Shown here: positions 17,661-26,378 of the stretch, in pieces | How positions within the stretch are numbered: the stretch's first letter is position 1 | How the letters are laid out: each line of letters starts with the position of its first letter | Source: Pseudoalteromonas luteoviolacea S2607 | GTDB taxonomy: Bacteria > Pseudomonadota > Gammaproteobacteria > Enterobacterales > Alteromonadaceae | Length of the DNA: 64,000 bases | Assembly: GCF_001625575.1 (NCBI RefSeq) | Contig: NZ_AUXV01000003.1 | Coordinates: 343,735 to 407,734 of the forward strand | Reading direction: 5' to 3' | Notes under the pieces: model-generated | Seen by the model: the letters and a program-made list of their open reading frames with translations, nothing else | What the model was told of the DNA's origin: nothing | The model's database searches: none | Program-made: the position numbers and the translations under genes

Positions 17661-18512
17661 TCACTTTTCAATCTGACTACTCGAATGTTCCGTGCATGAA
17701 CGATTTGATGTCGCTTCAAGTGCCCACCTCCAGTTGACCATTTTTAGTGATTTACTCAGCATTTTTAAGTGTAATTTGTTTGGATAGGAATAGTAGCTCC
17801 CGTCATGCTTTTGTGCCGCAGCAACACCTTCGCCACATGCGATTTTACTTATCACACGTGCGTACAAGGTCGGCAAAAAGTTACTTACTTGCCTATCTAT
17901 ATCTAACAAGCAACTAGCATGTGATACTTCAATTTGCTGCTGCTCAATGATTGGCCCCGCATCGATCTCCGTGTTTTCTATCCAGTGCGCTGATATTCCG
18001 TATTTTTGTTCGTTATACAAATAACTAAACATGATAGGAAATAAGCCCCGGCAACTCGGTAAATATGCGGGGTGAAAGTTCACAATCCCTTTACTCGGTG
18101 CCGCGATCACTTCCGAATGTAGTATCTGGTCAAAGTAGTAAATCGTCAGTAAGTCGATTTCTTTACTTTTAAGCAGTTCTACAACCTCATTTGCATTGAT
18201 ATCTTTTACATGAATATGGCTAATTCCAAGCTCGTTACAGCGCTGTTTAATACTCGGCAATACTTGCACACCAAATAACTTAAGTAGCGGTCTAAGCACA
18301 TTTAAGAACACCATTTTCACAAATAGGTATTCAGTAAATCTATAACCACGACGAAGCATGTTTTGGTACGCTTGCCTTAAAAAGCCACCATTTCTCGGCG
18401 AATAAGGATCACTTGTGATCACCAGAGAAATCGTGTCTTTATGGTTTTCAATCACCTGTAAAACAGCCGGCTGAGTTGCCATATTTTCGATATTGCACAG
18501 CGCTAGACGCAT
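17661..18512 (-). CDS. Formyltransferase-family protein, last gene of the five-gene operon
   Basis: A 283-residue protein with the formyl-transferase core of the Fmt/ArnA/PurN fold: GIVNFHPAYLPSCRG holds the Asn and His, and ENTEIDAGPII holds the catalytic Asp. This family moves a formyl group from 10-formyltetrahydrofolate to an amine. It lacks the C-terminal tRNA-binding domain of methionyl-tRNA formyltransferase, so a small-molecule amine is the likelier acceptor. Its start overlaps the preceding stop by one base (TAATG), so it is tightly coupled to the acyl-CoA dehydrogenase-like gene. In this operon it may N-formylate an amine or hydroxylamine made by the upstream enzymes; the latter would give a hydroxamate. 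That reaction order is inference. Confidence 0.8.
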   Translation of the reverse strand: MRLALCNIENMATQPAVLQVIENHKDTISLVITSDPYSPRNGGFLRQAYQNMLRRGYRFTEYLFVKMVFLNVLRPLLKLFGVQVLPSIKQRCNELGISHIHVKDINANEVVELLKSKEIDLLTIYYFDQILHSEVIAAPSKGIVNFHPAYLPSCRGLFPIMFSYLYNEQKYGISAHWIENTEIDAGPIIEQQQIEVSHASCLLDIDRQVSNFLPTLYARVISKIACGEGVAAAQKHDGSYYSYPNKLHLKMLSKSLKMVNWRWALEATSNRSCTEHSSSQIEK

Positions 18513-19627
18513 TACACCATCTCCAACTTTTCACCACTAAAATACTGGTTTAAAGGGGCATACATCGCCTGCTTTGCCGGTGGATGAAAATTAAATGCAT
18601 GCACAATCTGAGCAATAGTGCCAAAGTAACCTTCATTAATGTAATTTATGCCTCCGACTAAACTTAATGTGCTCTGCGTGACTTGTGCGAGTACATCCTG
18701 TAGCTGATAACGTACCGCCAAAATCTGCGCTAACGTATCCTGAGTTTGATTATCCATCTCCCCAGCAACCGCCTTAAGCGATAGTGCACTCGCTTCTAAC
18801 TTGATGTACGCACGTGCTTTGTCATCCCCTTTCAAACGATCCTCCTCACAAGCACGAGCGACCAAGCCGTAAACCATACCAAGATATGATGCGCAGGTGA
18901 TCAACTCAAACCACACAAAGCCTGCAATATGTGATTGGTAGGCTGACTTCTCATCTACGTTGACTATCATTGAATGCGGCACAAATACATTATCGAGTAT
19001 GACAGCTTCACTTTGGCTCGCCTGTAGAAAGGGAGCTTGCCAAAACTTTTCAACAGAAATTCCTTCAGTGGCCTTATGGATCATAGCCACTGCGAAATAG
19101 GGTAATCCTTGCTTAGGTTCCACCTGAACACTGGCCGTTAACAAGTCCATGCAATATGCCAAGCTACACGGCTTTTTCACACCAGATATAAGGTAACCTT
19201 TGTCTACTTCTTTGGCCTTGATTTGGCTTTTCAAAATACTCTTAGAAATTTGACCTTCACTAAACGCAGAAGAAACCAACAAGCTAGAGCGAGAAATTCC
19301 CTCCAGCATCAATGATTCCAAACCATTGCCAATTTTGGCCATTTCTTGCAAAGTCGCGATTGAAAACTGATGCATCCCAGCTGCAATGGCAAGTGATGGC
19401 GACGCACCACCTATTGCCAGCTGCAATAGCACGCCCTCCCACGCTGTTAGTCCATTGCCGCCATACTTTTCTTTAACAAGCGTCGCAATGCCTCCAGATT
19501 TACGAAACACTTCAATGGCGTCACTTTGCTTCCCTTCCAAAACGTGAAAAGGCGTTTCTTGCAAGTAATCAGCTAACACGGGCAAAGTATCTTGTAACAA
19601 CTGTTGCGCTTGCTTATAAATGCTCAT
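18512..19627 (-). CDS. Acyl-CoA dehydrogenase-fold flavoprotein, atypical
   Basis: A 371-residue member of the acyl-CoA dehydrogenase superfamily: helical N-domain (KYGGNGLTAWEGVLLQLA), beta domain (ISGVKKPCSLA) and C-terminal helical bundle (LVGGINYINEGYFGTIAQIV). The C-terminus reads HAFNFHPPAKQ, where classical dehydrogenases usually carry an R-x-I-x-x-I-Y-E-G-T-type segment, and the usual catalytic Glu motif is not seen. Several flavin N-hydroxylases and aromatic monooxygenases share this fold, so oxygenation of an amine is possible. Its start overlaps the SRPBCC stop by four bases. A dehydrogenase acting with a different base remains an alternative. Confidence 0.8.
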   Translation of the reverse strand: MSIYKQAQQLLQDTLPVLADYLQETPFHVLEGKQSDAIEVFRKSGGIATLVKEKYGGNGLTAWEGVLLQLAIGGASPSLAIAAGMHQFSIATLQEMAKIGNGLESLMLEGISRSSLLVSSAFSEGQISKSILKSQIKAKEVDKGYLISGVKKPCSLAYCMDLLTASVQVEPKQGLPYFAVAMIHKATEGISVEKFWQAPFLQASQSEAVILDNVFVPHSMIVNVDEKSAYQSHIAGFVWFELITCASYLGMVYGLVARACEEDRLKGDDKARAYIKLEASALSLKAVAGEMDNQTQDTLAQILAVRYQLQDVLAQVTQSTLSLVGGINYINEGYFGTIAQIVHAFNFHPPAKQAMYAPLNQYFSGEKLEMV

Positions 19628-20070
19628 GCCACCGCCCTGTCAGTTGCTGCAAAAAGCTCACTTAACATTTGCTCTACATTCTGTTTTATCGCTGACTCAG
19701 CAATGGGCTCTAAAATATCTGCGAGTGTCGGGATCCCCATGCAAAAGCGCGCATCAAAAGACACCTTAGATTCAGATTCATTAATCGCCTCAATCGTCCA
19801 ACGCCCCTCAAACACATCTGCATCGCCTTCTGTTTGGGTAAAATCTATGGTCAGTTTTTTTACATCAAAAATATCTCGCTCAGTCCAAGACATCTTGCCA
19901 TCATGAAAATGTACAAGCCAAGCTGACTCAGATTCATTTGGTGAAATTTCTTTTACATCAACAGAAATAACCGCTTGGCAATGGCTTTCAAACGATTTGA
20001 AGTCCGCGATTTTATCAAAAGCGACTTGCGCAGAAGCTGCAACGATTTGTGTGTAAGTAACTTGTCTCAT
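19624..20070 (-). CDS. SRPBCC (polyketide cyclase/dehydrase-like) protein
   Basis: A 148-residue START/SRPBCC-fold protein. It begins with QIVAASAQVAFDKIADFKSF, typical of the ligand-pocket cyclase/dehydrase and CoQ-binding group, and ends with a long C-terminal helix (AESAIKQNVEQMLSELF). Such proteins bind hydrophobic ligands and sometimes catalyse cyclisation or dehydration. It lies nine bases after the aminotransferase stop and overlaps the next gene, so it is part of the five-gene operon. It may hold or shape an intermediate. No catalytic residues can be assigned from sequence. Confidence 0.8.
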   Translation of the reverse strand: MRQVTYTQIVAASAQVAFDKIADFKSFESHCQAVISVDVKEISPNESESAWLVHFHDGKMSWTERDIFDVKKLTIDFTQTEGDADVFEGRWTIEAINESESKVSFDARFCMGIPTLADILEPIAESAIKQNVEQMLSELFAATDRAVA

Positions 20071-20079
20071 GGTATTTCC

Positions 20080-21303
20080 TTAAATTTTTTCTAGTGCGTT
20101 TGCAAATGCATCATATAAATGGGCCAACTGTTGTTCAGATAAGAATGCACATGGCGTTAGCCTAACTGTTGATGCATTGCTAAGAGAATGGCTAGTTAGA
20201 ACGTGCTGGCTCAGCAGAGATAATGTCAACTGACCAGCTCTAGATGGTGTTTGAACATCGATCCCGATAAGTAGCCCTTCTGCGCGAATGCAGATCTGCT
20301 CTTGGTGAGATTGGTTGTACGTGGTGGCAATTTGATTTAACCGAGCTGCAATTCGCTCTCCCAGCACTTTAGCACGTGCCGAGACTTGATCATTTAAAAG
20401 TACATCAATGGTGGCTTCAGCCGCAGCGAGGGCAATGGGCGACCCACCAAATGTGCTAGAGTGAAGCATAAAGTCTTGATTTAGAGGCGCAAAGGCAGCT
20501 TCGGTAGCAACAACAGCTGCACATGGTACTACACCACCACTTAGGCCTTTCCCCACCAACATGACATCTGGTGTTATGCCGAACTTGTCAATCGCCCACA
20601 TCGAGCCTGTTCGGGCTAATCCTGATTGGATCTCATCGCAAATAAATATCCCTTTCGATTGCGTGCAAAGAGACTTGGCTTTATGCAAAAATTCATAATC
20701 GAGTGTGTAAACACCCCCTTCGCCTTGCACGGGCTCCGCGATGAAAGCCACTTTGCCACCACATTTTTTAAAAGCGGCCTCAAGTGCACTTAAATTATCT
20801 CTTTCAACAAATTCAACATTGCTAAAGAGCGGCATAAATGGGGCTCTAAACTCATCTCGATGCGTTACAGACAGAGCACCTAAAGACTTACCATGGTAAC
20901 TGCCGGTCACCGCAATGATATGTTCGCAGCCGTTTGCTCTAGCCAACTTCAATGCAAGCTCCGTTGACTCAGCCCCTGAATTGGTAAAAAAGGCATACTC
21001 TAGCGTTTTTGGGCAAATATCCACGAGCTTTTTGCTTGCACTGGCAAGTACAGGATTAACCAAAGTGCGCGAGCTCATAGGCATTCGATCAACTTGTGCC
21101 TTCACAGCCGCCACAACTTTGGGGTGGCAGTGGCCTAATATGAAGACCCCAAAACCACCAAAATCTAAGTAGGCTTGACCGTTTTCGTCAATAATCTCAG
21201 CACCTTTTGCACTTTGCTCAATTGGCAAGTTCATTAAGCTAGAAAGCCTAGCCTTAGACCGGTTGCTATGTGCTTTAAGTAATTCTAACGTTTCTGCTCT
21301 CAC
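20080..21303 (-). CDS. Class III PLP-dependent aminotransferase
   Basis: A class III transaminase of about 407 residues (ornithine/acetylornithine/GABA group). It has GFGVFILGHCHPKV, the PLP-phosphate segment FFTNSGAESTELALKLARA, the CDEIQSGLARTG motif with the PLP-pairing Asp, and the Schiff-base lysine in MLVGKGLSGGVVP. It moves an amino group to an aldehyde or ketone. The upstream gene encodes a reductase of the type that makes aldehydes from acyl thioesters, so the pair could convert an acyl thioester to a primary amine. The GTG at 21303 is preferred because GGAG lies nine bases before it; an ATG at 21318 would overlap the upstream gene. Confidence 0.88.
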   Translation of the reverse strand: MRAETLELLKAHSNRSKARLSSLMNLPIEQSAKGAEIIDENGQAYLDFGGFGVFILGHCHPKVVAAVKAQVDRMPMSSRTLVNPVLASASKKLVDICPKTLEYAFFTNSGAESTELALKLARANGCEHIIAVTGSYHGKSLGALSVTHRDEFRAPFMPLFSNVEFVERDNLSALEAAFKKCGGKVAFIAEPVQGEGGVYTLDYEFLHKAKSLCTQSKGIFICDEIQSGLARTGSMWAIDKFGITPDVMLVGKGLSGGVVPCAAVVATEAAFAPLNQDFMLHSSTFGGSPIALAAAEATIDVLLNDQVSARAKVLGERIAARLNQIATTYNQSHQEQICIRAEGLLIGIDVQTPSRAGQLTLSLLSQHVLTSHSLSNASTVRLTPCAFLSEQQLAHLYDAFANALEKI

Positions 21304-21304
21304 G

Positions 21305-22318
21305 TTAACTCTCTCCATCAAGCGCCGCAATTAATGGGTGTTGATGGTCATATGCGACCAGGTTTTTCGCTAAAGTATGACGAATATCATAATGGTAACT
21401 TTCACCTGCGACTTCAGCCAAAGTGGTAATATCTGATTGGAAGCCTTCTGACATATCTAGGTATTTAAGATAAATAGAAGTTTCCTCAAACATGCGTTTG
21501 AAACGTTTGGGTAACGCCGGCATAAAAACGGGCTTTACAAGTCGTTCAAAGGTCGTTGGACTCATTAATTTGGGGGCTTTAAAACCTATTTGATAAAGCG
21601 ATTTCAATTCTTCGTCTTCGCCTAATGTTAATAAGTCACCAAGCGTTTTTGCCAGCCCTCCTGCTGTTAACCAAAACTCGCCTTTTAGGTTCTTATCTAC
21701 GACAGTTAAGATACATTTTGCGACAATATCACGCGGAATTACATCCACAAGCGTATTGGCGTCTCCTGGTACAATTGGTATTACTTCTTTCGTTGCCAGT
21801 TTTAGCATATTGTGGATCCCTTGCTTTTTAGGCATCAATCCAGCGACACTATCACCGATTATCACCGAAGGGCGGATCACCGTTACGTTGTCACTCAGAC
21901 ACGCTTCGGCTTCGCGTTTACTTTGCTCATAATTGTTAAAATCATGGCCGTTACGCCCCTTCACAAATGCGGTACTGATATGAATTAAAGGCACATTGAG
22001 TTGCTCAGATAAATTAATGGCATGCTTTAAACCTGCTACATTAATCTCCGCAAGTACTTGAGGGTCAGCGGTAAAATCTGTCAGTGCAGCACTGTGAACA
22101 ATACACTGAATATTCTTTAACTCTTCAATTTGACCTGTGCTTAATCCAAACTTTTCTTTACGAATATCGCCTTGAATTTGACGACTTACTCCAACTGGTA
22201 ACTCTTTGAAAGATCGTTGATTAACTAGAATAACAATCTCATCATTGGGTGATAAAAGCTCTATCATTGAGAGCCCCACGACTCCAGTCGCGCCAGTCAA
22301 TAAAAATTTACGAGACAT
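21305..22318 (-). CDS. Thioester reductase-like / extended SDR NAD(P)-binding protein, first gene of the operon
   Basis: A 337-residue extended short-chain dehydrogenase. The Rossmann glycine motif is FLLTGATGVVGLSMIELL. HSAALTDF, ISTAFVKG and the YxxxK catalytic pair in NYEQSKREAEACL follow. The layout resembles NAD_binding_4 (male-sterility/fatty acyl reductase and NRPS terminal reductase) domains that reduce acyl thioesters to aldehydes, but it is free-standing and has no carrier domain. The start has a good ribosome site (AAGGAG). A Fur box lies about 65 bases upstream, so the operon is probably iron-repressed. Confidence 0.82.
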   Translation of the reverse strand: MSRKFLLTGATGVVGLSMIELLSPNDEIVILVNQRSFKELPVGVSRQIQGDIRKEKFGLSTGQIEELKNIQCIVHSAALTDFTADPQVLAEINVAGLKHAINLSEQLNVPLIHISTAFVKGRNGHDFNNYEQSKREAEACLSDNVTVIRPSVIIGDSVAGLMPKKQGIHNMLKLATKEVIPIVPGDANTLVDVIPRDIVAKCILTVVDKNLKGEFWLTAGGLAKTLGDLLTLGEDEELKSLYQIGFKAPKLMSPTTFERLVKPVFMPALPKRFKRMFEETSIYLKYLDMSEGFQSDITTLAEVAGESYHYDIRHTLAKNLVAYDHQHPLIAALDGES

Positions 22319-22382
22319 AATTACTCCTTAATCATTAGACGTATAAGTGTCACTTAAAATACCAAAAGTACCTTATACAGGT

Positions 22383-22401
22383 AATAATGATAATGATTTT
22401 C
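22383..22401 (-). promoter_or_regulatory. Fur box upstream of the reductase-aminotransferase-formyltransferase operon
   Basis: AATAATGATAATGATTTTC matches the 19-bp consensus GATAATGATAATCATTATC at 16 of 19 positions (counted by eye). It lies in the promoter region of the minus-strand operon starting at 22318 and overlaps a candidate -35 (TTGAAA on the minus strand). No other gene starts to its right within 200 bases, so the operon is the likely target. Confidence 0.75.
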
Positions 22402-22593
22402 AATTTGATATCAAACAAATAATTTACTAAATTTTAACCTTCGTAATTCGTTTAAGATCAATGCGGAAAATTGTGTATAAGCTTTTGCTTTAACGTTGTA
22501 ATAACAAAAAGTGCAAATTTTATGTATGAGGGAGAAAAATAAGATGGGAAATTTCAACAATGCAAATTGGTTACTGAGTGTCAATGCAACACT

Positions 22594-22629
22594 AAAAGTG
22601 GACCACATACTGCGTTATCAAGGTCCACT
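22594..22629 (-). terminator. Terminator of the M6 protease gene
   Basis: AGTGGACC (22597-22604) pairs with GGTCCACT (22622-22629) around a 17-base loop. On the minus strand a short U run (AAAA at 22594-22597 on the plus strand) follows. It lies 26 bases beyond the protease stop. Confidence 0.55.
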
Positions 22630-22654
22630 ATTTGATTGTGAGCTTTCTGTCTGG

Positions 22655-24541
22655 TTACTTGTTCACAACTAACGTGTAGTCGCCAGCTCCAGAATATGAA
22701 TAAACGACGATTCGGTAATATCCACTTGTTGCGCTGTATGAAATCGACTCTACAGATGTTGGAGTCTCAGAAATAGCAACTTGCTGCCAAGACCCCCCCT
22801 GCCAGCGCTCAAGTTTTAGATCAAAATCAGCAGAACTTGGGCCTGTGAGGTCCAATTTAAGCTGACCACCACCATATTGAAACCAGCTACCGTTAGGTTG
22901 GATCTGCTGCGCTCTGTTTGATAGTGTCCCTTTATATACATCACCTTTTGGTGGTTCAACTACAGAGGAATCAAGGTCGAAGTATATCGTTTTGGCAGGG
23001 TCTGAAATACCAGAAACAGATAAACCCGAATCGCTGCCATTCCACCAAAGAGCGTTAGTACCTCGAGAAGATAGAGCATTTGGCAGCACACTGCTAAACT
23101 CGCCGTTAACACCATATAGATCAGAGCTATCTCCGCGGTTACGATCGTTTTCTGGATCGCGATTGCCATCAGCATGTTCCATTTGAATATACGGGTACCA
23201 TTCGTTTGAGTTATTGCCTCTGCTATCAACATGCCAAATCGCTAAGCCTTGGCCTGGTTGCTCTGAGTTCTGCCCAGATTTATGGATAGCCTCAATGTAA
23301 AACGCTTCGTTGCTATTGCTTGGGTTTGACCATTTGTATGATGTATGGTCACCAGATGTGTGACTTAATCGGCCAGTAGGCGCATTGGCATTCACTGCGG
23401 GGTTGAGTTCAGTAACCGTATCCCAACCAGCAATGGCCCTAAAATGTGCAACAGGGGGTGTAGGTCGATATTTATTGGTTGCGCCAATCGCACCAAATCC
23501 CATGACGCCATAACTCGCAACAGACCCTTCTGAGCTGCCATCATAGTCATATAGATCCGGCCAGTTTGTTATTAAGTGCCCCGATTCATGAACAAAGGTA
23601 CCGATAGACAAACTCGCGCGCATGTCCGTGATCTGATATCGGTCAGTACAGACGCCATCGGCACAAAACCTAGGGCTCAATCTAGCCATGTGTGGCCACA
23701 ACCCCTTAGACCAAGAACTGTCTGAGTTACCTGCGTAGAATATATTAAGACCACGAATTTGACCGCTGCTATTCGTAGTGAGTGTAGAGAAGTTAAAGCC
23801 CTGTTGATACTCAAGCCAATCCAGTGCTTCTTTTATAAGTTCTTGAGAGCGTACTGTAGAACTTAAACTCGAATCCGCATAGTACGCTTTGTTTTTCTTA
23901 GCCGTGTAATATGCAGTCACCGTATTCGTATAATCTAGCTTCTCACCCGAGACCTCTAAAAAGTAGCCTCTAACCGACTGTGCATTACCAAACTCGGTAT
24001 AAGTTCTATCATTTAAAAAACGCTCTACTTGAGACTTGGTAATTGTGCCTCGTTCATCTGGGAAGTCGATAATTATCGTCAGTCCCTTCACTTCGCCGCT
24101 AATTTGCGTATTCACTGAACTTGTCTGCATACGTGTCATTAGTGGACTTTCAATGGCGGGCATCAATTCTTGTTGTTTTTGTAAAACAAGGGATTGTATC
24201 GCTTGCTTTGACAAGCCTTGCTGCTTGATCGCAACAGAATTGACGGTATTTGCATGTATGGCGTTTAGCGCCGAAGCAAGCTCACCTGTTGACACTAAGT
24301 GAGTACCATCATCACTGACTTTCGCATAAGCCATCCCTTTCAGCTTTGTATCAAACACCAATAACGCGCCTGACTTTGTGCGTTGTTCAGCGTAATAGGT
24401 GTTACCGTTCAAATACACCGTGAGCACTTCACCGTTAGGCTGAGTGAACTGATATTCTTCATTTTGATAGGGAATTGCAGCTTGTGAAAGCATAGGAATG
24501 GTCAGCGAAGAAATCGCCAAAATTGATTTCATTAACTTCAT
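22655..24541 (-). CDS. Secreted M6 family (immune inhibitor A-like) metalloprotease
   Basis: A 628-residue secreted protease. A signal peptide (MKLMKSILAISSLTIPMLSQA) and a propeptide of about 130 residues precede the catalytic domain. The zinc motif HESGH near residue 318 is followed by LITNWPDLYDYDG, the pattern of M6 enzymes. The last ~85 residues (from about 545) resemble a bacterial pre-peptidase C-terminal (PPC) beta domain (FQYGGGQLKLDLTG, ending YTLVV), usually removed or used for substrate binding. It would act extracellularly on host or prey proteins. A TPR gene lies 75 bases upstream on the same strand and may be cotranscribed. Confidence 0.88.
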   Translation of the reverse strand: MKLMKSILAISSLTIPMLSQAAIPYQNEEYQFTQPNGEVLTVYLNGNTYYAEQRTKSGALLVFDTKLKGMAYAKVSDDGTHLVSTGELASALNAIHANTVNSVAIKQQGLSKQAIQSLVLQKQQELMPAIESPLMTRMQTSSVNTQISGEVKGLTIIIDFPDERGTITKSQVERFLNDRTYTEFGNAQSVRGYFLEVSGEKLDYTNTVTAYYTAKKNKAYYADSSLSSTVRSQELIKEALDWLEYQQGFNFSTLTTNSSGQIRGLNIFYAGNSDSSWSKGLWPHMARLSPRFCADGVCTDRYQITDMRASLSIGTFVHESGHLITNWPDLYDYDGSSEGSVASYGVMGFGAIGATNKYRPTPPVAHFRAIAGWDTVTELNPAVNANAPTGRLSHTSGDHTSYKWSNPSNSNEAFYIEAIHKSGQNSEQPGQGLAIWHVDSRGNNSNEWYPYIQMEHADGNRDPENDRNRGDSSDLYGVNGEFSSVLPNALSSRGTNALWWNGSDSGLSVSGISDPAKTIYFDLDSSVVEPPKGDVYKGTLSNRAQQIQPNGSWFQYGGGQLKLDLTGPSSADFDLKLERWQGGSWQQVAISETPTSVESISYSATSGYYRIVVYSYSGAGDYTLVVNK

Positions 24542-24615
24542 TATAGTTTCCTTTACAAGTTTTCCTGATACGGAAACTGAAGTATTGACTTTTTTTTAAC
24601 CAAATACAAATAAAT

Positions 24616-25662
24616 TTAATAATCTGAAAAATACTTCTTCGCGACTGAATTATAAGAGCACCATCTATCCAACTCCACTCTCGCTCCTGTTGGACTTTCT
24701 ATCTCTCTGATATTCGGCGTTTTCTTAAGCTGCTTTTGCAACGCTTGTTGTAGCGACTGGCTTTTGTACAGCTTTGTATATAATTCCAAAGATGGCCCCA
24801 ATTCACTCTTCAGCAATAATGGGATCGAATCAATTAATTGATTTATTGTTTCGCTAGTGGGTTGAGTCCCGTTTTTCACAAAATCGAATAGTCTTTGCTG
24901 CCACATGAAAAACGCGTTAAACACAGGTTGGTTACTCGCCTTAATTTCCAGTGCTACGGAGCTTTTATATCTTGAAAAACTTTGCCAATCTCCCAAAAAT
25001 ATTTGTGTATTGAGCAAGTTTAGTCCAGTGCCTGCGGCATAGACCGACTGACCAACCTCTGAATGATATCGAAACGCGCGTCTATACATTAATTGTGCAT
25101 TACGATACTTCTTTTGATCAAAGAAAATATTACCAAGGTTGTTTTTTATATTTGCAATGATTTCTCTGTCATCGGCTAGTAACAAAGATTCCTTTAAGAT
25201 TTTGCTCGCTTTTGGAAGTTGACCACTATATCGATAAACAACAGCCATGTTGTTTGCGACCCTAGCGAATTCTTTGGGATCAGTTGCGTAAGAAATTGCG
25301 CACTCATTTAGCCGTTCAGCGTGTTTATAATCATGAATACGACGGTGATAAATCGCGAGTGAGCTGACGATATCAAGCTCACCGCCCTCAACTATATTCT
25401 GCCAAGGCCTCGACGTCAGCACAGTTAGAATCCCGTTAACAATTTCAGCATCTTGCACTCGCACACCCGACTCGAGTCCAATACGATAAAGTTCGTATAG
25501 GCCACGGCTCGGCTTTCTTGGCAACCGTTCATCGACTGATCGAAACAAAACAGCTGCTTCAGACGGATTTTTCCTGTTGAGCTCTTTAAGCTGGTTTAAT
25601 GTTTTAAACATTTCACTTGGCGACAAAGCCACTGTGACTGATAACCAAATCGCGACTAGCAT
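24616..25662 (-). CDS. Exported TPR-repeat protein
   Basis: A 348-residue protein with a short hydrophobic N-terminus (MLVAIWLSVTVALSPSE), which could be a signal peptide. Helical tetratricopeptide-like repeats run from residue 90 to 240, clearest in FARVANNMAVVYRYSGQLPKA and IIANIKNNLGNIFFDQKKYR (two separate repeats). There is no DNA-binding or enzyme domain. It could be a periplasmic scaffold or an accessory factor for the neighbouring M6 protease, but nothing in the sequence proves this. A GTG or upstream start is not excluded. Confidence 0.65.
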   Translation of the reverse strand: MLVAIWLSVTVALSPSEMFKTLNQLKELNRKNPSEAAVLFRSVDERLPRKPSRGLYELYRIGLESGVRVQDAEIVNGILTVLTSRPWQNIVEGGELDIVSSLAIYHRRIHDYKHAERLNECAISYATDPKEFARVANNMAVVYRYSGQLPKASKILKESLLLADDREIIANIKNNLGNIFFDQKKYRNAQLMYRRAFRYHSEVGQSVYAAGTGLNLLNTQIFLGDWQSFSRYKSSVALEIKASNQPVFNAFFMWQQRLFDFVKNGTQPTSETINQLIDSIPLLLKSELGPSLELYTKLYKSQSLQQALQKQLKKTPNIREIESPTGARVELDRWCSYNSVAKKYFSDY

Positions 25663-26081
25663 ATCATTAAAATCTTTCTAACTCCCGATTAAGCATGGTA
25701 TACAAAGCCACTTATTCCAAGCTAATCCAAGGGGATTTTTATATTCGAAGCATTATCGCTAACCACTAAGCCATACGCTTGAACGTCAATACCCACCAAT
25801 ACAAGCAGATACATTTATTTAACATTTAACGAGGTTCACCTCATCCTAAAGTTTCGAGATCAAATCAACATGCTTTTTAAATACTCTAATTTTCAAGCAA
25901 TTAAGAAATGCAATGTAAAACCCCTTTTTCGAAAACTAACTAAGGAGTGGATCTCAAAATTCCATATATGTCTGTATATATTACAGTTTAAATATGAGAT
26001 ATGAATAAATACATAAAACAAACAAACCTGTACACATACTATACATTTAGATTACATGTGAATTTTTTTACCCTAAATATG

Positions 26082-26110
26082 TTTACAAATAAAAAACATA
26101 AGTGTACGAT
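26082..26110 (+). promoter_or_regulatory. Sigma-70 promoter of the candidate small RNA
   Basis: -35 TTTACA (26082-26087), a 17-bp spacer and -10 TACGAT (26105-26110). Transcription would start near 26117. No protein gene with a ribosome site follows before the strong terminator at 26240-26266. Confidence 0.5.
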
Positions 26111-26116
26111 GATGTC

Positions 26117-26266
26117 GTTCCTTTGGAGACTACACTTAGTTTTAAGTGCCTCCTAGAACTCCCGAGAAGTAGAGCTTACTAATAAGGATGTTGGTTTATT
26201 GGGTATTTCCTTGGCACAGATTGTTGCTTTTGGAGATTGGGCAGGCGTTTTGCCTGCCTTTTTTTT
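26117..26266 (+). ncRNA. Candidate small RNA, about 150 nt, unclassified
   Basis: A transcription unit without a credible reading frame. It has a promoter at 26082-26110. A 5' hairpin pairs GGAG (26125-26128) and CACTTA (26133-26138) with TAAGTG (26143-26148) and CTCC (26150-26153). A single-stranded-looking middle is followed by a terminator with stem GGCAGGC (26240-26246), GCCTGCC (26252-26258) and eight T (26259-26266). A long U tail is common in Hfq-bound sRNAs. The only ATG inside (26185) lacks a ribosome site and its frame runs through the terminator. No match to a named sRNA was recognised. The rest of the 700-bp gap (25663-26081) shows nothing else. Confidence 0.5.
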
Positions 26267-26378
26267 GCCTGACGTTCCGCGTTTAATTTATTTCTTTTCG
26301 AACTAATCAAAATACCCCACGCTTTCGTACCAATTTGGTACACTATATTTGTATTCAAGAAATCATCAGGATTGGACT

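Noticed and set aside
18512..22318. Reading the five-gene operon as a tambjamine-type pathway
   Set aside because: The reductase and aminotransferase pair is reminiscent of TamH, but no bipyrrole, carrier or ligase genes are present, and the formyltransferase and Fur box do not fit.
22411..22608. Minus-strand 65-codon frame between the Fur-linked operon and the M6 protease
   Set aside because: No ribosome site, no motif, and it overlaps the terminator of the protease gene.
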